Origin: Variovorax sp. JS1663
GTDB lineage: Bacteria > Pseudomonadota > Gammaproteobacteria > Burkholderiales > Burkholderiaceae_C
Assembly: GCF_002157355.1 (NCBI RefSeq)
Contig: NZ_LYMK01000002.1
Location: forward strand, 186,001-250,000
Direction of reading: 5' to 3'
Length of the DNA: 64,000 nucleotides
Below are positions 7,624-16,928 of this stretch, piece by piece; position 1 is the first letter of the stretch, and every line of letters starts with the position of its first letter. Below the pieces are notes generated by a model. That model was not told the DNA's origin, made no database searches, and saw only the letters and a list, made by a program, of their open reading frames with translations. Both the position numbers and the translations under genes were made by a program.

Positions 7624-8765
7624 CGGGCGGCCTTTCGCTCGTCGAGCACGCGGCGGTAGGTTTCCACGTAGTTCGAGGCCATGCGGTGCGCCGTGTAGTG
7701 CGAGGCGTTCTCCAGGCCCAGGCGGCGCATTTCCTCGAAGCGCGGCGCGGCCTCTTCGATGGCCGTGGCCATGGCCTCCGCGTCGTTGGGGTCCGCGTAG
7801 ACCGCGCCTTCGCCGCCGATCTCGTTCATCGGCGCCAGGTCCGAGGTGAAGACCGGGCAGCCGCAGGCCTGGGCCTCGATGATCGGCCAGCCGAAGCCTT
7901 CCTGGAGCGAGGGAAAGAGCAGGGCGGTCGCGCTCGCGTACAGGGCACGCAGCTCCTCGTGCGACACCTTCTGCACCGCCTTGACGCGGTCGGCCACGCC
8001 GTGCTCGCGCGCCAGCTCGGCCATCTCCGGCACCAGCTCCGGGCCGACGAAAAGCAGTTGGTCCACCGGCGCCGGCCGGCCGCTGGCGGCCGCGTGCGCC
8101 TGCAGCGCAATGAAGGTTTCCAGCACCTTGCGGCGGTTCTTGCGGGCCAGGTCCCAGCCCACGTGGATCAGGTATTTGTCCTGCGTCGAGAGGCCGAAGC
8201 GGCCAATCAGGGCCTGGGCTTCCGCCGGCGGGACGGGGCGGAAGTCGTCGTTGAGGCCGTTGAGCACCACCGTGACGCGGGATTCCTCGGCCAGCCCCAG
8301 CGCCAGCAGTTCGCGCCGGGTCAGGTGCGAGACGCAGGCGACCAGGTCGGCCGCACCCAGCCCCTTGACGATCAGCCGCTGGAACAGGCGCCCGGTCCAG
8401 CCCACGCTCCAGCCGTCGACCATGCCCTTGGCGGCCTGGACGGCAATCACGTCGTGGCAGGTGATGACGTTGGGCTTGTTCTTCACCCACGGGATGTACA
8501 TGCCGTTGGAATGGTCGGCCACGTGCACCACGTCGGCCCAGCGCAGCTGGCGGGCCAGGGTGGGGAGGAAAAGGATGAACTTGTCCACGTAGCCCAGCCA
8601 TTTCCAGAGGCGCGAGCTGGTGGGCACGTGCAGCACGCGCCGGGGCGGCGTGAGCACGCGCAGCTCGCAGCCCTCATGGGGCAACTCGCGTTCCAGGATG
8701 CGCTTGAAGGCCAGCATGCTGGTCTGGCCGTCGGGGACGTAGTTCCCGATGAGAAGCACTTTCAT
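7620..8765 (-). CDS. Glycosyltransferase, GT4 family
   Basis: A 381-residue GT-B enzyme. The N-terminal half begins MKVLLIGNYVPDGQTSM and the C-terminal nucleotide-sugar-binding half carries the GT4 pattern (ALLFPSLQEGFGWPIIEAQACGCPVFTSDL, with the conserved E-x7-E). It transfers a sugar from a nucleotide donor to an extracellular-polysaccharide or lipid acceptor. The start at 8765 is the ATG that begins the first beta strand; longer in-frame extensions are unlikely. It is the first gene of a two-gene operon with the acyltransferase. The 182 bases before it are shared with the divergent guanine deaminase gene. Confidence 0.85.
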   Translation of the reverse strand: MKVLLIGNYVPDGQTSMLAFKRILERELPHEGCELRVLTPPRRVLHVPTSSRLWKWLGYVDKFILFLPTLARQLRWADVVHVADHSNGMYIPWVKNKPNVITCHDVIAVQAAKGMVDGWSVGWTGRLFQRLIVKGLGAADLVACVSHLTRRELLALGLAEESRVTVVLNGLNDDFRPVPPAEAQALIGRFGLSTQDKYLIHVGWDLARKNRRKVLETFIALQAHAAASGRPAPVDQLLFVGPELVPEMAELAREHGVADRVKAVQKVSHEELRALYASATALLFPSLQEGFGWPIIEAQACGCPVFTSDLAPMNEIGGEGAVYADPNDAEAMATAIEEAAPRFEEMRRLGLENASHYTAHRMASNYVETYRRVLDERKAAR

Positions 8766-8947
8766 GTTGGACAGGGCGCGGCGTTTTGCGTCTCGGAAGA
8801 CATCGCTGTTGGTGTTGGCGTAAAAAGGAATTATGTTCGACCGGCAGGCCGGCCCCGCGAAGGGCGGGGCGGACGCCGGGTTGTCATATAGCGTCCATAC
8901 GCGCTCGCACATTCCGTACCGGCCGCGCGGCCTTACCCTCCGAGCCC

Positions 8948-10237
8948 ATGCAAGCGTACCGTGCCTCCCTTTTGCGTTTCGATGCCGCCGGCCAGCCGGT
9001 GTACGACGAAGACGGCCTGCTCGTCGTCGGCCCCGACGCCGCCGGCCGGCAGCGCGTGATCGACGCCGGCGCCCACGACGCGGTGGCCGCCCGCCATCCG
9101 GGCCTGGCCGTGACCCACTGGCCGGGGCGCGTCATCGCCCCCGGCTTCGTGGACATGCACGTCCATTTTCCCCAGACCGACATCATCGGTGCCCCCTCCG
9201 CAGGGCTGTTGCCCTGGCTCGAAAACTACACCTTCCCGGCCGAGAGCCGCTTCGCCGAACCGGCGCACGCGGCCGAGGTGGCCGAGGTCTTCTTCGACGA
9301 GCTGCTGCGCAACGGCGTCACCACCTCCCTGACCTTCGCGACCTCGCACCCGCAGTCGGTGCAGGCCTTCTTCGAGGCCGCGCAGCGCCGCAGCCTGCGC
9401 ATGATCACAGGCAAGGTCCTGCAGGATCGCCATTCGCCTGATGGTGTACGCGACGAGACTGAACAGAGCCTGGTCGACACCGAGACGCTGATCCGCCGCT
9501 GGCACAACGTGGACCGCCTGGGCTACGCGATCACGCCGCGCTTCGCCCCCACCAGCACCGACGCCCAGTTGCGTGGCGCGGGCGAGCTGGCGGCGAAGTA
9601 CCCGGACACCTGGATCCATTCCCACGTGGCGGAGAACAAGGACGAGGTGAAATGGGCGCGCGAGCTGTTCCCGGCGGCGCGCTCCTACCTGGACGTCTAC
9701 ACCGGCTTCGGCCTGATGCGCGAGCGGGCCGTCTACGCCCACTGCATCCACTTCGACGACGCCGACCGCCGCCTGATGCGCGAGACCGGCACGGCGGCGG
9801 CCGTCAGCCCGACCAGCAACCTGTTCCTGGGCAGCGGCTTCTTCGACTTCGAGGGCGCGGACCGCATCGGCTGCGCCTACGGCCTGGCGAGCGACGTGGG
9901 CGGCGGCACCAGCTTCAGCCCCTTCTCGACCATGCTGGCGGCCTACTACGTCGGCCGCGAGGGCCAGACCAAGCCGGGCCTGAGCATCCCGCCCTCGCAG
10001 CTGTGGTGGCGCCACACCGGCGGCGCGGCGCGGGCGCTGGGGCTGGACGGGGTGATCGGCAATCTGCAGCCGGGCTGCGAGGCCGACTTCCTGGTGCTCG
10101 ACCCGAAGGCGACGCCGCTGCTGGCGCGCAAGACGGCGCGCGCGAACAGCCTGGAGGAGTTGCTCTTCGCGATGATCGTGCTGGGCGACGATCGGCTGGT
10201 CGAGCGCACCGTGATCTCCGAGGCCCGTGCTGCCTGA
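8948..10237 (+). CDS. guaD: Guanine deaminase
   Basis: A 429-residue metal-dependent amidohydrolase that converts guanine to xanthine and ammonia in purine breakdown. Zinc ligands and catalytic residues are visible: HVH at 71-73, HSHVAE at about 223-228, YAHC at 262-265 and the late Asp of ASDVGGG at 315. The segment FPQTDIIGAP after the first histidine pair is characteristic of guanine deaminases. The start at 8948 directly precedes the first strand; the frame is open further upstream but that stretch has no homologous sense. No xanthine dehydrogenase gene is adjacent here. Confidence 0.92.
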   Translation: MQAYRASLLRFDAAGQPVYDEDGLLVVGPDAAGRQRVIDAGAHDAVAARHPGLAVTHWPGRVIAPGFVDMHVHFPQTDIIGAPSAGLLPWLENYTFPAESRFAEPAHAAEVAEVFFDELLRNGVTTSLTFATSHPQSVQAFFEAAQRRSLRMITGKVLQDRHSPDGVRDETEQSLVDTETLIRRWHNVDRLGYAITPRFAPTSTDAQLRGAGELAAKYPDTWIHSHVAENKDEVKWARELFPAARSYLDVYTGFGLMRERAVYAHCIHFDDADRRLMRETGTAAAVSPTSNLFLGSGFFDFEGADRIGCAYGLASDVGGGTSFSPFSTMLAAYYVGREGQTKPGLSIPPSQLWWRHTGGAARALGLDGVIGNLQPGCEADFLVLDPKATPLLARKTARANSLEELLFAMIVLGDDRLVERTVISEARAA

Positions 10238-10294
10238 GATCCCGGGAAAGGGCCCGGGGTTGCCTAGAATGGCGGCCCCAGGAAGGACCCCGAC

Positions 10295-10861
10295 ATGAGC
10301 ATCAAGAGCGACAAGTGGATCCGGCGCATGGCCGAGAAGAACGGCATGATCGAGCCCTTCGAGCCGGGCCAGATCCGCGAACGGGACGGCCACCGCATCA
10401 TCAGCTACGGCACCTCCAGCTACGGCTACGACATCCGCTGCGCGCCCGAGTTCAAGGTCTTCACCAACATCCACAGCACGGTGGTGGACCCGAAGGCCTT
10501 CGACGAGAAGAGCTTCGTCGACTTCCAGGGGGACTTCTGCATCATCCCGCCCAACAGCTTCGCGCTGGCGCGCACGGTCGAGTACTTCCGCATCCCGCGC
10601 AACGTGCTGACCATCTGCCTGGGCAAGAGCACCTACGCGCGCTGCGGCATCATCGTCAACGTCACGCCCTTCGAGCCCGAATGGGAAGGCTACGTGACCC
10701 TGGAATTCAGCAACACGACCCCGCTGCCCGCCAAGATCTACGCCGGCGAGGGCTGCGCCCAGGTGCTCTTCTTCGAGAGCGACGAGGTCTGCGAGACCAG
10801 CTACAAGGACCGCGGCGGCAAGTACCAGGGCCAGCGCGGCGTGACATTGCCAAAAGCCTGA
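10295..10861 (+). CDS. dcd: dCTP deaminase
   Basis: A 188-residue enzyme, the normal length, that deaminates dCTP to dUTP on the route to dTTP. The conserved core is present: [10 protein letters not shown], the catalytic region KSTYARCG (Ser112, Arg116), the glutamate of YVTLEFSN (Glu137) and the closing loop KYQGQRGV. A ribosome site (AGGA) precedes ATG 10295. The next gene, the YpfJ-like protease, follows on the same strand after 67 bases. Confidence 0.96.
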   Translation: MSIKSDKWIRRMAEKNGMIEPFEPGQIRERDGHRIISYGTSSYGYDIRCAPEFKVFTNIHSTVVDPKAFDEKSFVDFQGDFCIIPPNSFALARTVEYFRIPRNVLTICLGKSTYARCGIIVNVTPFEPEWEGYVTLEFSNTTPLPAKIYAGEGCAQVLFFESDEVCETSYKDRGGKYQGQRGVTLPKA

Positions 10862-10928
10862 CAGGCGGCCGCGTCCCGAGCGCGTACCATCGGCACGGCA
10901 ACCGCCCCGGGGCGGCAAGGAGCGCGTC

Positions 10929-11804
10929 ATGAGATGGGAAGGCAACGAACAATCGGACAACGTCGAGGACCGTCGCAGCGGGGGCGGCGGCTTCGGCGGC
11001 CTGCCGATCGGGGGGCGCAGCGTGGGGCTGGGCACCATCGTGGTGGCGCTGGTCGCGGGCTGGATCTTCGGCATCAATCCGCTCACCCTTCTGGGCATGA
11101 TGAGCGGCGGCGAACCGCCGGCGCAGGTGCAGCAGGGGCCGGCGCAAAGGCCCCCGGCCGAGGACCGCGAGGCCGCCTTCGTCTCCACCGTGCTGCGCAA
11201 CACCGAGGTGGTGTGGGGCCAGGTCTTCCAGCAGAACGGCGGCAGCTACAGGCCCACCCGCCTGGTGCTGTTCCGCGGCGCCACGCCGACCGCCTGCGGC
11301 ACCGGGCAGTCGGCCATGGGGCCCTTCTACTGCCCCGGCGACAAGAAGGTCTACATCGACCTGGGCTTCTACGACACCCTCTCGCGCCAGCTCGGCGCGC
11401 CCGGCGAATTCGCCCGCGCCTACGTGATCGCGCACGAGGTGGGCCACCATGTGCAGGACGAACTGGGCATCACCGGCAAGGTCGACCAGATGCGCGGGCG
11501 GCTCAGCGAATCGCAGAACAACGCGCTGAGCGTGCGCGTCGAACTCCAGGCCGACTGCTTCGCCGGCGTCTGGGCGCACCATTCGCAGGAATCCAAGCAG
11601 TGGCTGGACCCGGGCGACATCGAGGCGGCCATGAACGCCGCGGCCAAGATCGGCGACGACGCCCTGCAGCGCTCGGCCGGCCGGGCGGTGGTGCCGGACA
11701 GCTTCACCCACGGCTCCAGCGCCCAGCGGCAGCGCTGGTTCGGCGCCGGCTACAAGACCGGGAAGATCCAGGACTGCGACACTTTCGCCGCACGGAGCCT
11801 GTAG
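10929..11804 (+). CDS. YpfJ-family neutral zinc metallopeptidase
   Basis: A 291-residue protein with a single membrane segment at about residues 32-50 and a large domain beyond it. The zinc-binding HEVGHH motif is at 169-174, followed by the family signature VELQADCFAGVWAHH that supplies the third ligand region. These proteins are putative membrane-anchored proteases, with no well-defined substrate. The start at 10929 follows an AAGGAG ribosome site. Confidence 0.88.
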   Translation: MRWEGNEQSDNVEDRRSGGGGFGGLPIGGRSVGLGTIVVALVAGWIFGINPLTLLGMMSGGEPPAQVQQGPAQRPPAEDREAAFVSTVLRNTEVVWGQVFQQNGGSYRPTRLVLFRGATPTACGTGQSAMGPFYCPGDKKVYIDLGFYDTLSRQLGAPGEFARAYVIAHEVGHHVQDELGITGKVDQMRGRLSESQNNALSVRVELQADCFAGVWAHHSQESKQWLDPGDIEAAMNAAAKIGDDALQRSAGRAVVPDSFTHGSSAQRQRWFGAGYKTGKIQDCDTFAARSL

Positions 11805-11906
11805 CGCCTGCGGGAGGGTGCTTTGCTGCTATCGAAAAAGTAGCGAAACATCCAGTCACCGCAATGTCATCCCTGGATTTTGCGGCGGTGCGACAATAGA
11901 AGGTTC

Positions 11907-13373
11907 ATGACCAGTTCCTTCTCCAATCTTTCCCTGGCCGAACCGCTGGCGCGCGCCGTGGCCGACATGGGCTACGAGACCATGACGCCGATCCAGGCGC
12001 AGGCCATCCCGGTGGTGCTTGCGGGCCAGGACGTGATGGGCGCCGCGCAGACCGGTACCGGCAAGACGGCCGCCTTCTCTCTGCCCCTGCTGCAGCGCAT
12101 GCTCAAGCACGAGAACAGCTCGACCTCGCCCGCCCGCCACCCGGTGCGTGCCCTGGTGCTGCTGCCCACGCGCGAGTTGGCCGACCAGGTGGCGCAGCAG
12201 GTCAAGATGTACGCGAAGTACACGAACCTGCGCAGCACGGTGGTGTTCGGCGGCATCGACATGAAGCCGCAGACCCTGGAGCTCAAGAAGGGCGTCGAGG
12301 TGCTGGTGGCCACGCCGGGCCGGCTGCTGGATCACATCGAAGCCAAGAACGCGGTGCTCAACCAGGTCGAGTACGTGGTGCTCGACGAGGCCGACCGCAT
12401 GCTGGACATCGGCTTCCTGCCCGACCTGCAGCGCATCCTGTCGTACCTGCCCAAGCAGCGCACCACGCTGCTGTTTTCGGCCACTTTTTCGCCCGAGATC
12501 AAGCGCCTGGCCAGCAGCTACCTGCAGAACCCGGTCACCATCGAGGTGGCGCGGCCCAACGAGACGGCTTCCACCGTCGAGCAGCATTTCTACAGCGTGA
12601 GCGACGACGACAAGCGCCGTGCGCTGAAGCAGATCCTGAGGCAGCGCGGCCTCAAGCAAGCCTTCGTTTTCGTCAACAGCAAGCTGGGCTGTGCACGGCT
12701 GGCGCGCTCGCTCGAGCGCGAGGGACTCAACACCACCGCCCTGCACGGCGACAAGAGCCAGGACGAGCGCCTGAAGGCGCTGGCCGCCTTCAAGGCCGGC
12801 GAGGTCGACCTGCTGGTGGCGACCGACGTTGCAGCCCGCGGCCTGGACATCAAGGACGTGCCGGCGGTCTTCAACTTCGACATCCCCTTCAATGCCGAGG
12901 ACTACGTGCACCGCATCGGCCGCACCGGCCGTGCGGGCGCCTCCGGCCTGGCGGTGAGCTTCGCCAGCGGCGGCAACGACGTGCGGCTGGTGGCCGACAT
13001 CGAGAAGCTGATCAAGAAGAAGATCGAGCTGGAGCCGGTGGAGTTCGACGAGGACCGTCCGCGCGGCCGCATCAACGACGGCCGCCGCCACTGGCGCGAC
13101 GAAGGCGAAGCGGGCGATGCGCGTGACGTGCTCGACCAGCCGCGCGAGCGCTCCGGTGAAGCCCGCTTCGGCCGCGGTGGCCGGCCGCACCGTGCACCGG
13201 CGGCGCCGCGCGATCCCTTCTTCGAGAAGCCCTACGAGGCGCCCGAGCGGGAAGCCGCGCCCTCCTGGGAAGCAACCCCCAAGACTGCCTCGTCACGCGC
13301 GATCTCCAGCAACATCAAGAGCAAGCGCAAAGTGGCGGCCCTGTTCAAGGCCGCGGCACCGGCCACGAGCTGA
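11907..13373 (+). CDS. rhlE: DEAD-box ATP-dependent RNA helicase, RhlE type
   Basis: A 488-residue helicase. In order: Q-motif (FSNLSL ... TPIQAQAIP), Walker A AQTGTGKT at 47-54, the PTRELA motif, DEAD at 160-163, SAT at 191-193, and the helicase C motif HRIGRTGRAG. A low-complexity basic tail after about residue 395 is typical of RhlE and helps bind RNA. It unwinds short RNA duplexes during ribosome assembly or RNA decay. The ATG at 11907 starts the Q-motif region. The 102-base gap before the gene holds its promoter. Confidence 0.92.
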   Translation: MTSSFSNLSLAEPLARAVADMGYETMTPIQAQAIPVVLAGQDVMGAAQTGTGKTAAFSLPLLQRMLKHENSSTSPARHPVRALVLLPTRELADQVAQQVKMYAKYTNLRSTVVFGGIDMKPQTLELKKGVEVLVATPGRLLDHIEAKNAVLNQVEYVVLDEADRMLDIGFLPDLQRILSYLPKQRTTLLFSATFSPEIKRLASSYLQNPVTIEVARPNETASTVEQHFYSVSDDDKRRALKQILRQRGLKQAFVFVNSKLGCARLARSLEREGLNTTALHGDKSQDERLKALAAFKAGEVDLLVATDVAARGLDIKDVPAVFNFDIPFNAEDYVHRIGRTGRAGASGLAVSFASGGNDVRLVADIEKLIKKKIELEPVEFDEDRPRGRINDGRRHWRDEGEAGDARDVLDQPRERSGEARFGRGGRPHRAPAAPRDPFFEKPYEAPEREAAPSWEATPKTASSRAISSNIKSKRKVAALFKAAAPATS

Positions 13374-13379
13374 ACGAGT

Positions 13380-14222
13380 TCAACCGGGCTTCTGAGCCTG
13401 TTTGCAGCGCACCTGGATCAGCTCCCTCTCGCCGGCGGTGGCACCCATGCGCACCGCGCTCAGGCAACCGCCCCAGACGCAGCCCGTGTCGGTCGAGATC
13501 AGGTCCGGCCGCGAGACCCAGCCCAGCGTGGACCAGTGCCCGCAGGCAACCGTGACGTCCGCGCTGCGCCGCCCCGGCGCGTCGAACCAGGGCATGTGGC
13601 CCGCCGGCGCGGCAGCCGAGCCGTCCTTGGTCTCGAACTCCATCACGCCGTCCGCGGTGCAGAAGCGCAGCCGCGTCAGCGCGTTGACGATCACCCGCAG
13701 GCGTGCCATTCCCGTGAGCGAATCGCGCCATTGCGCCGGCTCGTTGCCGTACATCTCCTGCAGGAATTCGCCCCAGGCCGGGCCGCGCAGCACTGATTCG
13801 AGCTCCGACGCCAGCGCCAGCACGTCGGCCAGGCTCCACTGCGGCAGCACGCCCGCATGCACCATCAGCAGATCGCTGTCGCCGAGGCGCCGGTGCAGCG
13901 CCATCGGCTGCCGGCGCAGCCAGGCAAGCAGGGCCTCACGGTCCGGCGCCGCCAGCAGATCGGCCAGCGTGTCCTTGCGGCCCTGCTTGCGCGCGCCCTG
14001 CGCGACGCCCAGCAGGTGCAGGTCGTGATTGCCCAGCACCGTCTGCGCCGCGCCGCCCAGGCGCTGCACGCGCCGCAGGACGGCCAGCGAATCGGGGCCG
14101 CGGTTGACCAGGTCGCCCAGCAGCACCAGGTGGTCGCGGCTGGGGGAGAAAGCGATGTCGTCGAGCAGGCGCGCCAGGGCCTCGTCGCAGCCCTGCACGT
14201 CACCGATCAGGTAGAGTGCCAT
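13380..14222 (-). CDS. apaH: Symmetrical bis(5'-nucleosyl)-tetraphosphatase
   Basis: A 280-residue calcineurin-fold phosphatase that splits Ap4A into two ADP. Metal-binding motifs are in order: GDVQGC near the N-terminus, GDLVNRGPDS, and GNHDLHLLG. The first motif has Gln where E. coli ApaH has His; to my knowledge this variant is common in betaproteobacteria. The ATG at 14222 gives the standard MALYLIGD start. It is divergent from the CNNM/HlyC gene with only 23 bases between starts. Confidence 0.92.
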   Translation of the reverse strand: MALYLIGDVQGCDEALARLLDDIAFSPSRDHLVLLGDLVNRGPDSLAVLRRVQRLGGAAQTVLGNHDLHLLGVAQGARKQGRKDTLADLLAAPDREALLAWLRRQPMALHRRLGDSDLLMVHAGVLPQWSLADVLALASELESVLRGPAWGEFLQEMYGNEPAQWRDSLTGMARLRVIVNALTRLRFCTADGVMEFETKDGSAAAPAGHMPWFDAPGRRSADVTVACGHWSTLGWVSRPDLISTDTGCVWGGCLSAVRMGATAGERELIQVRCKQAQKPG

Positions 14223-14245
14223 GGTTCTCATTCTCCCCCGCATAC

Positions 14246-15562
14246 ATGGATGTTTTCCTGCTGGCCTTGCTGACCACGCTCAACGCGTTGTTCGCAATGT
14301 CCGAAATGGCCCTCTCCACCAGCCGCCGCGCCCGTCTCGCGGCCCTGGCCGAAACAGGAGACGCGGGGGCCGCCGCCGCGCTGGCGCTGATGGAGTCGCC
14401 CACGCAGTTCCTCTCCACCGTGCAGATCGGCATCACCTCGATCGGCATGCTCAGCGGCATCGTCGGCGAGGCCGCCTTCGCCGCGCCGCTGGCGGACTGG
14501 ATGGAGCACCGGGGAATGGGCGCGGGCACCGCGAGCTTCGTCTCGACCGCGGTGGTTGTGACCTGCATCACCTTCTTCACCATCATCTTCGGCGAGCTGG
14601 TGCCCAAGCGCATCGGCCAGCTGTATCCGGAGCCGGTGGCGCGCTACGTGGCGCGCCCCATGCACATGCTGGCCGCGGCCGCCAAGCCCTTCGTGCTGCT
14701 GCTGTCGGGCACCACGGCCGCGGTGCTCAGGCTGCTGCGCATCGACCTGAACGCCGCCCGCATGGTGACCGAGGAGGAGATCTCGGCCAGCCTGGAGGAG
14801 GGCGTGGATGCCGGCGTGATCGAGATGCACGAGCACCAGATGGTGCGCAACGTGTTCCACCTCGATGACCGGCGCCTGAGCTCGCTGATGGTGCCGCGCG
14901 CCGACATCGACTGGCTGGAAGGCGCCGACACCGTGGGGCAGGCGCTGCAGAAGGTGTCGGCCGACGCGGCGCGGGACCAGATCCATTCGTGGTATCCCGT
15001 CTGCCGCCAGTCCCTGGACGACGTGGTGGGCATGATCAGCGTGGCCCGGCTGCTGGCGCTGGGCGCCGCCCACGGCGCCAGCCTCGAGGACGAGGCGCAG
15101 CCCGCCGTCTTCGTGCCCGAGACCCTGACCGGCATGGAGCTGCTGGAGCAGTTCCGCGCGCGCGCCACGCGCATGGTCTTCGTGGTCGACGAATACGGCG
15201 TGGTGCAGGGCCTCATGACCCCGGGCGACTTGCTCGAAGCCATCACCGGCGAGCTGCAGACGGCCACCCAGGCCGATGCCTGGGCCCACAGGCGGCCCGA
15301 CGGCGTGTGGGAGCTCGACGGCCTGATGCCGGTGGCCGAGCTGCGCGCGCGCCTGGGCATCCGCGAGCTGCCCGAGGAGGAGCGCGGTCGCTACAACACG
15401 GTGGCGGGCCTGCTGATCTTCGTCGCTGGCCACCTGCCGGAGGTGGGCGAGGAGATCGACTGCGCCGGCTGGCACTTCGAGGTGGTGGCGCTGGACGGCA
15501 AGCGCATCGACCGCGTGGTGGCCCGCTCCGCGGCGCCCGTGGCGCACGACAAGCCAGCCTGA
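14246..15562 (+). CDS. CNNM/HlyC-type membrane protein with CBS domains
   Basis: A 438-residue inner-membrane protein. The N-terminal DUF21 (CNNM) domain spans about residues 1-180 with three to four hydrophobic segments (MDVFLLALLTTLNALFAMSE; SFVSTAVVVTCITFFTIIFG). A CBS-domain pair follows (about 205-340), and the C-terminus is a CorC/HlyC domain (MPVAELRARLGI ... HLPEVGEEI). Members of this family act in magnesium or cobalt efflux and are often annotated as hemolysins by old homology. The start at 14246 begins the first membrane helix. Confidence 0.88.
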   Translation: MDVFLLALLTTLNALFAMSEMALSTSRRARLAALAETGDAGAAAALALMESPTQFLSTVQIGITSIGMLSGIVGEAAFAAPLADWMEHRGMGAGTASFVSTAVVVTCITFFTIIFGELVPKRIGQLYPEPVARYVARPMHMLAAAAKPFVLLLSGTTAAVLRLLRIDLNAARMVTEEEISASLEEGVDAGVIEMHEHQMVRNVFHLDDRRLSSLMVPRADIDWLEGADTVGQALQKVSADAARDQIHSWYPVCRQSLDDVVGMISVARLLALGAAHGASLEDEAQPAVFVPETLTGMELLEQFRARATRMVFVVDEYGVVQGLMTPGDLLEAITGELQTATQADAWAHRRPDGVWELDGLMPVAELRARLGIRELPEEERGRYNTVAGLLIFVAGHLPEVGEEIDCAGWHFEVVALDGKRIDRVVARSAAPVAHDKPA

Positions 15563-15574
15563 GGGGCACCGCGC

Positions 15575-16906
15575 TCAGCCCGGCAGCGGGCTGAAGGCCT
15601 GCACCTGGCCGGGCAAAGGGCCGAAGGACCCGTAGCGCACGCGGCAGCCCGAGAGCGCCTCGATGCGCGCGATCCACTCGGCGGGCGTGGCGATCGGATG
15701 CGGGTCGTAGCGCGGCCGGGCGGCATGCAGGAGCCGGGTCAGCGCTTCCTGGTGCGCGAGGTCCTGGCCCTGGCTGCGTGGCAGGGCGCTGACCGGCTGC
15801 GTCTCATGCGGCAACTCGTAGGCGTCGCACCAGCGCAGGCCACCGCCGATCGCATCGAGATGGGTCGCCGCGAGTCCATCGAGCCGGCCCATGGCCGCCA
15901 GCGCATGGCGCCACAGCACCGCGTCGGGCTGGCCGCGGCGAAAGCGCCCCTGCCAGCCCTGGTCCTCGTTGTGCGGCTCGGCGAGGCGATCGAGCGCCGC
16001 ATCCTGCGTCGGCAGCGGCCCCGCGCCATGGCGGGTCAGGTAGCTGCGCAGCACACCCAGGTGCTGCACGCGCGCGGGGATGCCGGCGTCGGCCAGCACC
16101 GCTTCCACGGCGCCTGTGGAGATGGTGCTCCAGCTGGTGTGTGGATGAAAACCCTGCCATTCGTCCAGCAGCACGCCCTGAGCGCCTTCGAAGAGCACCG
16201 TGCCGGGCCGGCTGAGCCGCGCGGCGACCGCATCGCGCCCGGCGGACGGGGCCTGCCGGAGGCAGGGCTCGACGGCGGCGAGCCAGCGGCGCGCGAGGCC
16301 CGGGTCGTCCAGCATCGCCCGCTCTTGCGCGGCGTCCGCCCCGGGGACCCATGCCAGCGCGTTGACCTCGGCCCGCAGCCGCACGCGCAGCGCCTCCAGC
16401 TTGTCGAGTGTCAGCGCGGCGCGCGCCAGGTCGCCGTAGTGCAGGGCCTCGTCCGGTGCCGCCAGGCCCTGGCGCACCGTCTCGCCGACACCCACGCCGC
16501 AGCTGCCGTGCGCAGCCGCGCCGCGCGCCCATTCGCGCAGCCGGCCGGCGGCCTGGTGGAAGGGCGTGGTGACGCGGCAGCGCGCGTCGATCAGCACCCG
16601 GGCCAGGCCGTCGGCCACGCCAACGCGCCGCAGCGCCTCCTGCTCGACGAGCAGCGCCGTGGGATGCACGACCACCGGGCTCGCCAGCAGCGTGCCCGTA
16701 CCGGGGTTGAAGCTGCCCGCGCCGAACTGCGAGAAGGTGTGGTGCCGCCCGTCCGCCAGCAGCACGTTGTGCCCGGCCTGCGCGCCGCCGTTGAAGCGCA
16801 CCACCGTGTGCGCGCCCCATTCGCGGGCGAAATGGTCGGCGTAGCGCCCCTTGCCGCAGTCGCCGAAGCCCAGGCCCAGCAGCGAGACATAGCGCGTGGT
16901 GCTCAC
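15575..16906 (-). CDS. Divergent adenylosuccinate-synthetase-like protein (PurA paralogue)
   Basis: A 443-residue protein of the adenylosuccinate synthetase fold. It keeps the P-loop-like start (GLGFGDCGKG, with the catalytic Asp at 16), the FNGGAQAGHN segment (catalytic His at 46), FEGAQGVLLDEW at 239-250, TRHGAGPLPT at 291-300 and NEDQGWQGRFRRGQPD at 313-328. Changes fall in substrate regions: the guanine-contact KLD of housekeeping PurA is HLD at 349-351, the STGPDR motif is SFGPLP at 427-432, and the TTGRGIGPAYED loop is rewritten as HGSCGVGVGET. It is therefore a specialised paralogue, perhaps joining aspartate or another amine to a different nucleotide. The GTG start has a GGAGGG ribosome site and lies 22 bases after the vWA gene, so it is the third gene of a pseudokinase-vWA-PurA-like operon. 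No PurB gene is near. Confidence 0.78.
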   Translation of the reverse strand: MSTTRYVSLLGLGFGDCGKGRYADHFAREWGAHTVVRFNGGAQAGHNVLLADGRHHTFSQFGAGSFNPGTGTLLASPVVVHPTALLVEQEALRRVGVADGLARVLIDARCRVTTPFHQAAGRLREWARGAAAHGSCGVGVGETVRQGLAAPDEALHYGDLARAALTLDKLEALRVRLRAEVNALAWVPGADAAQERAMLDDPGLARRWLAAVEPCLRQAPSAGRDAVAARLSRPGTVLFEGAQGVLLDEWQGFHPHTSWSTISTGAVEAVLADAGIPARVQHLGVLRSYLTRHGAGPLPTQDAALDRLAEPHNEDQGWQGRFRRGQPDAVLWRHALAAMGRLDGLAATHLDAIGGGLRWCDAYELPHETQPVSALPRSQGQDLAHQEALTRLLHAARPRYDPHPIATPAEWIARIEALSGCRVRYGSFGPLPGQVQAFSPLPG

Positions 16907-16928
16907 CCGGCCCGGACCCTCCAGTCCA

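Noticed and set aside
8933-11203. 756-residue open frame on the minus strand
   Set aside because: It is the shadow of guaD, dcd and the YpfJ-like gene, all well supported on the plus strand.
15575-16906. A PurZ-type (2-aminoadenine) synthetase of phage origin
   Set aside because: PurZ proteins lack the catalytic Asp of PurA; here Asp16 is present and there is no phage context, so the PurZ label is not supported.
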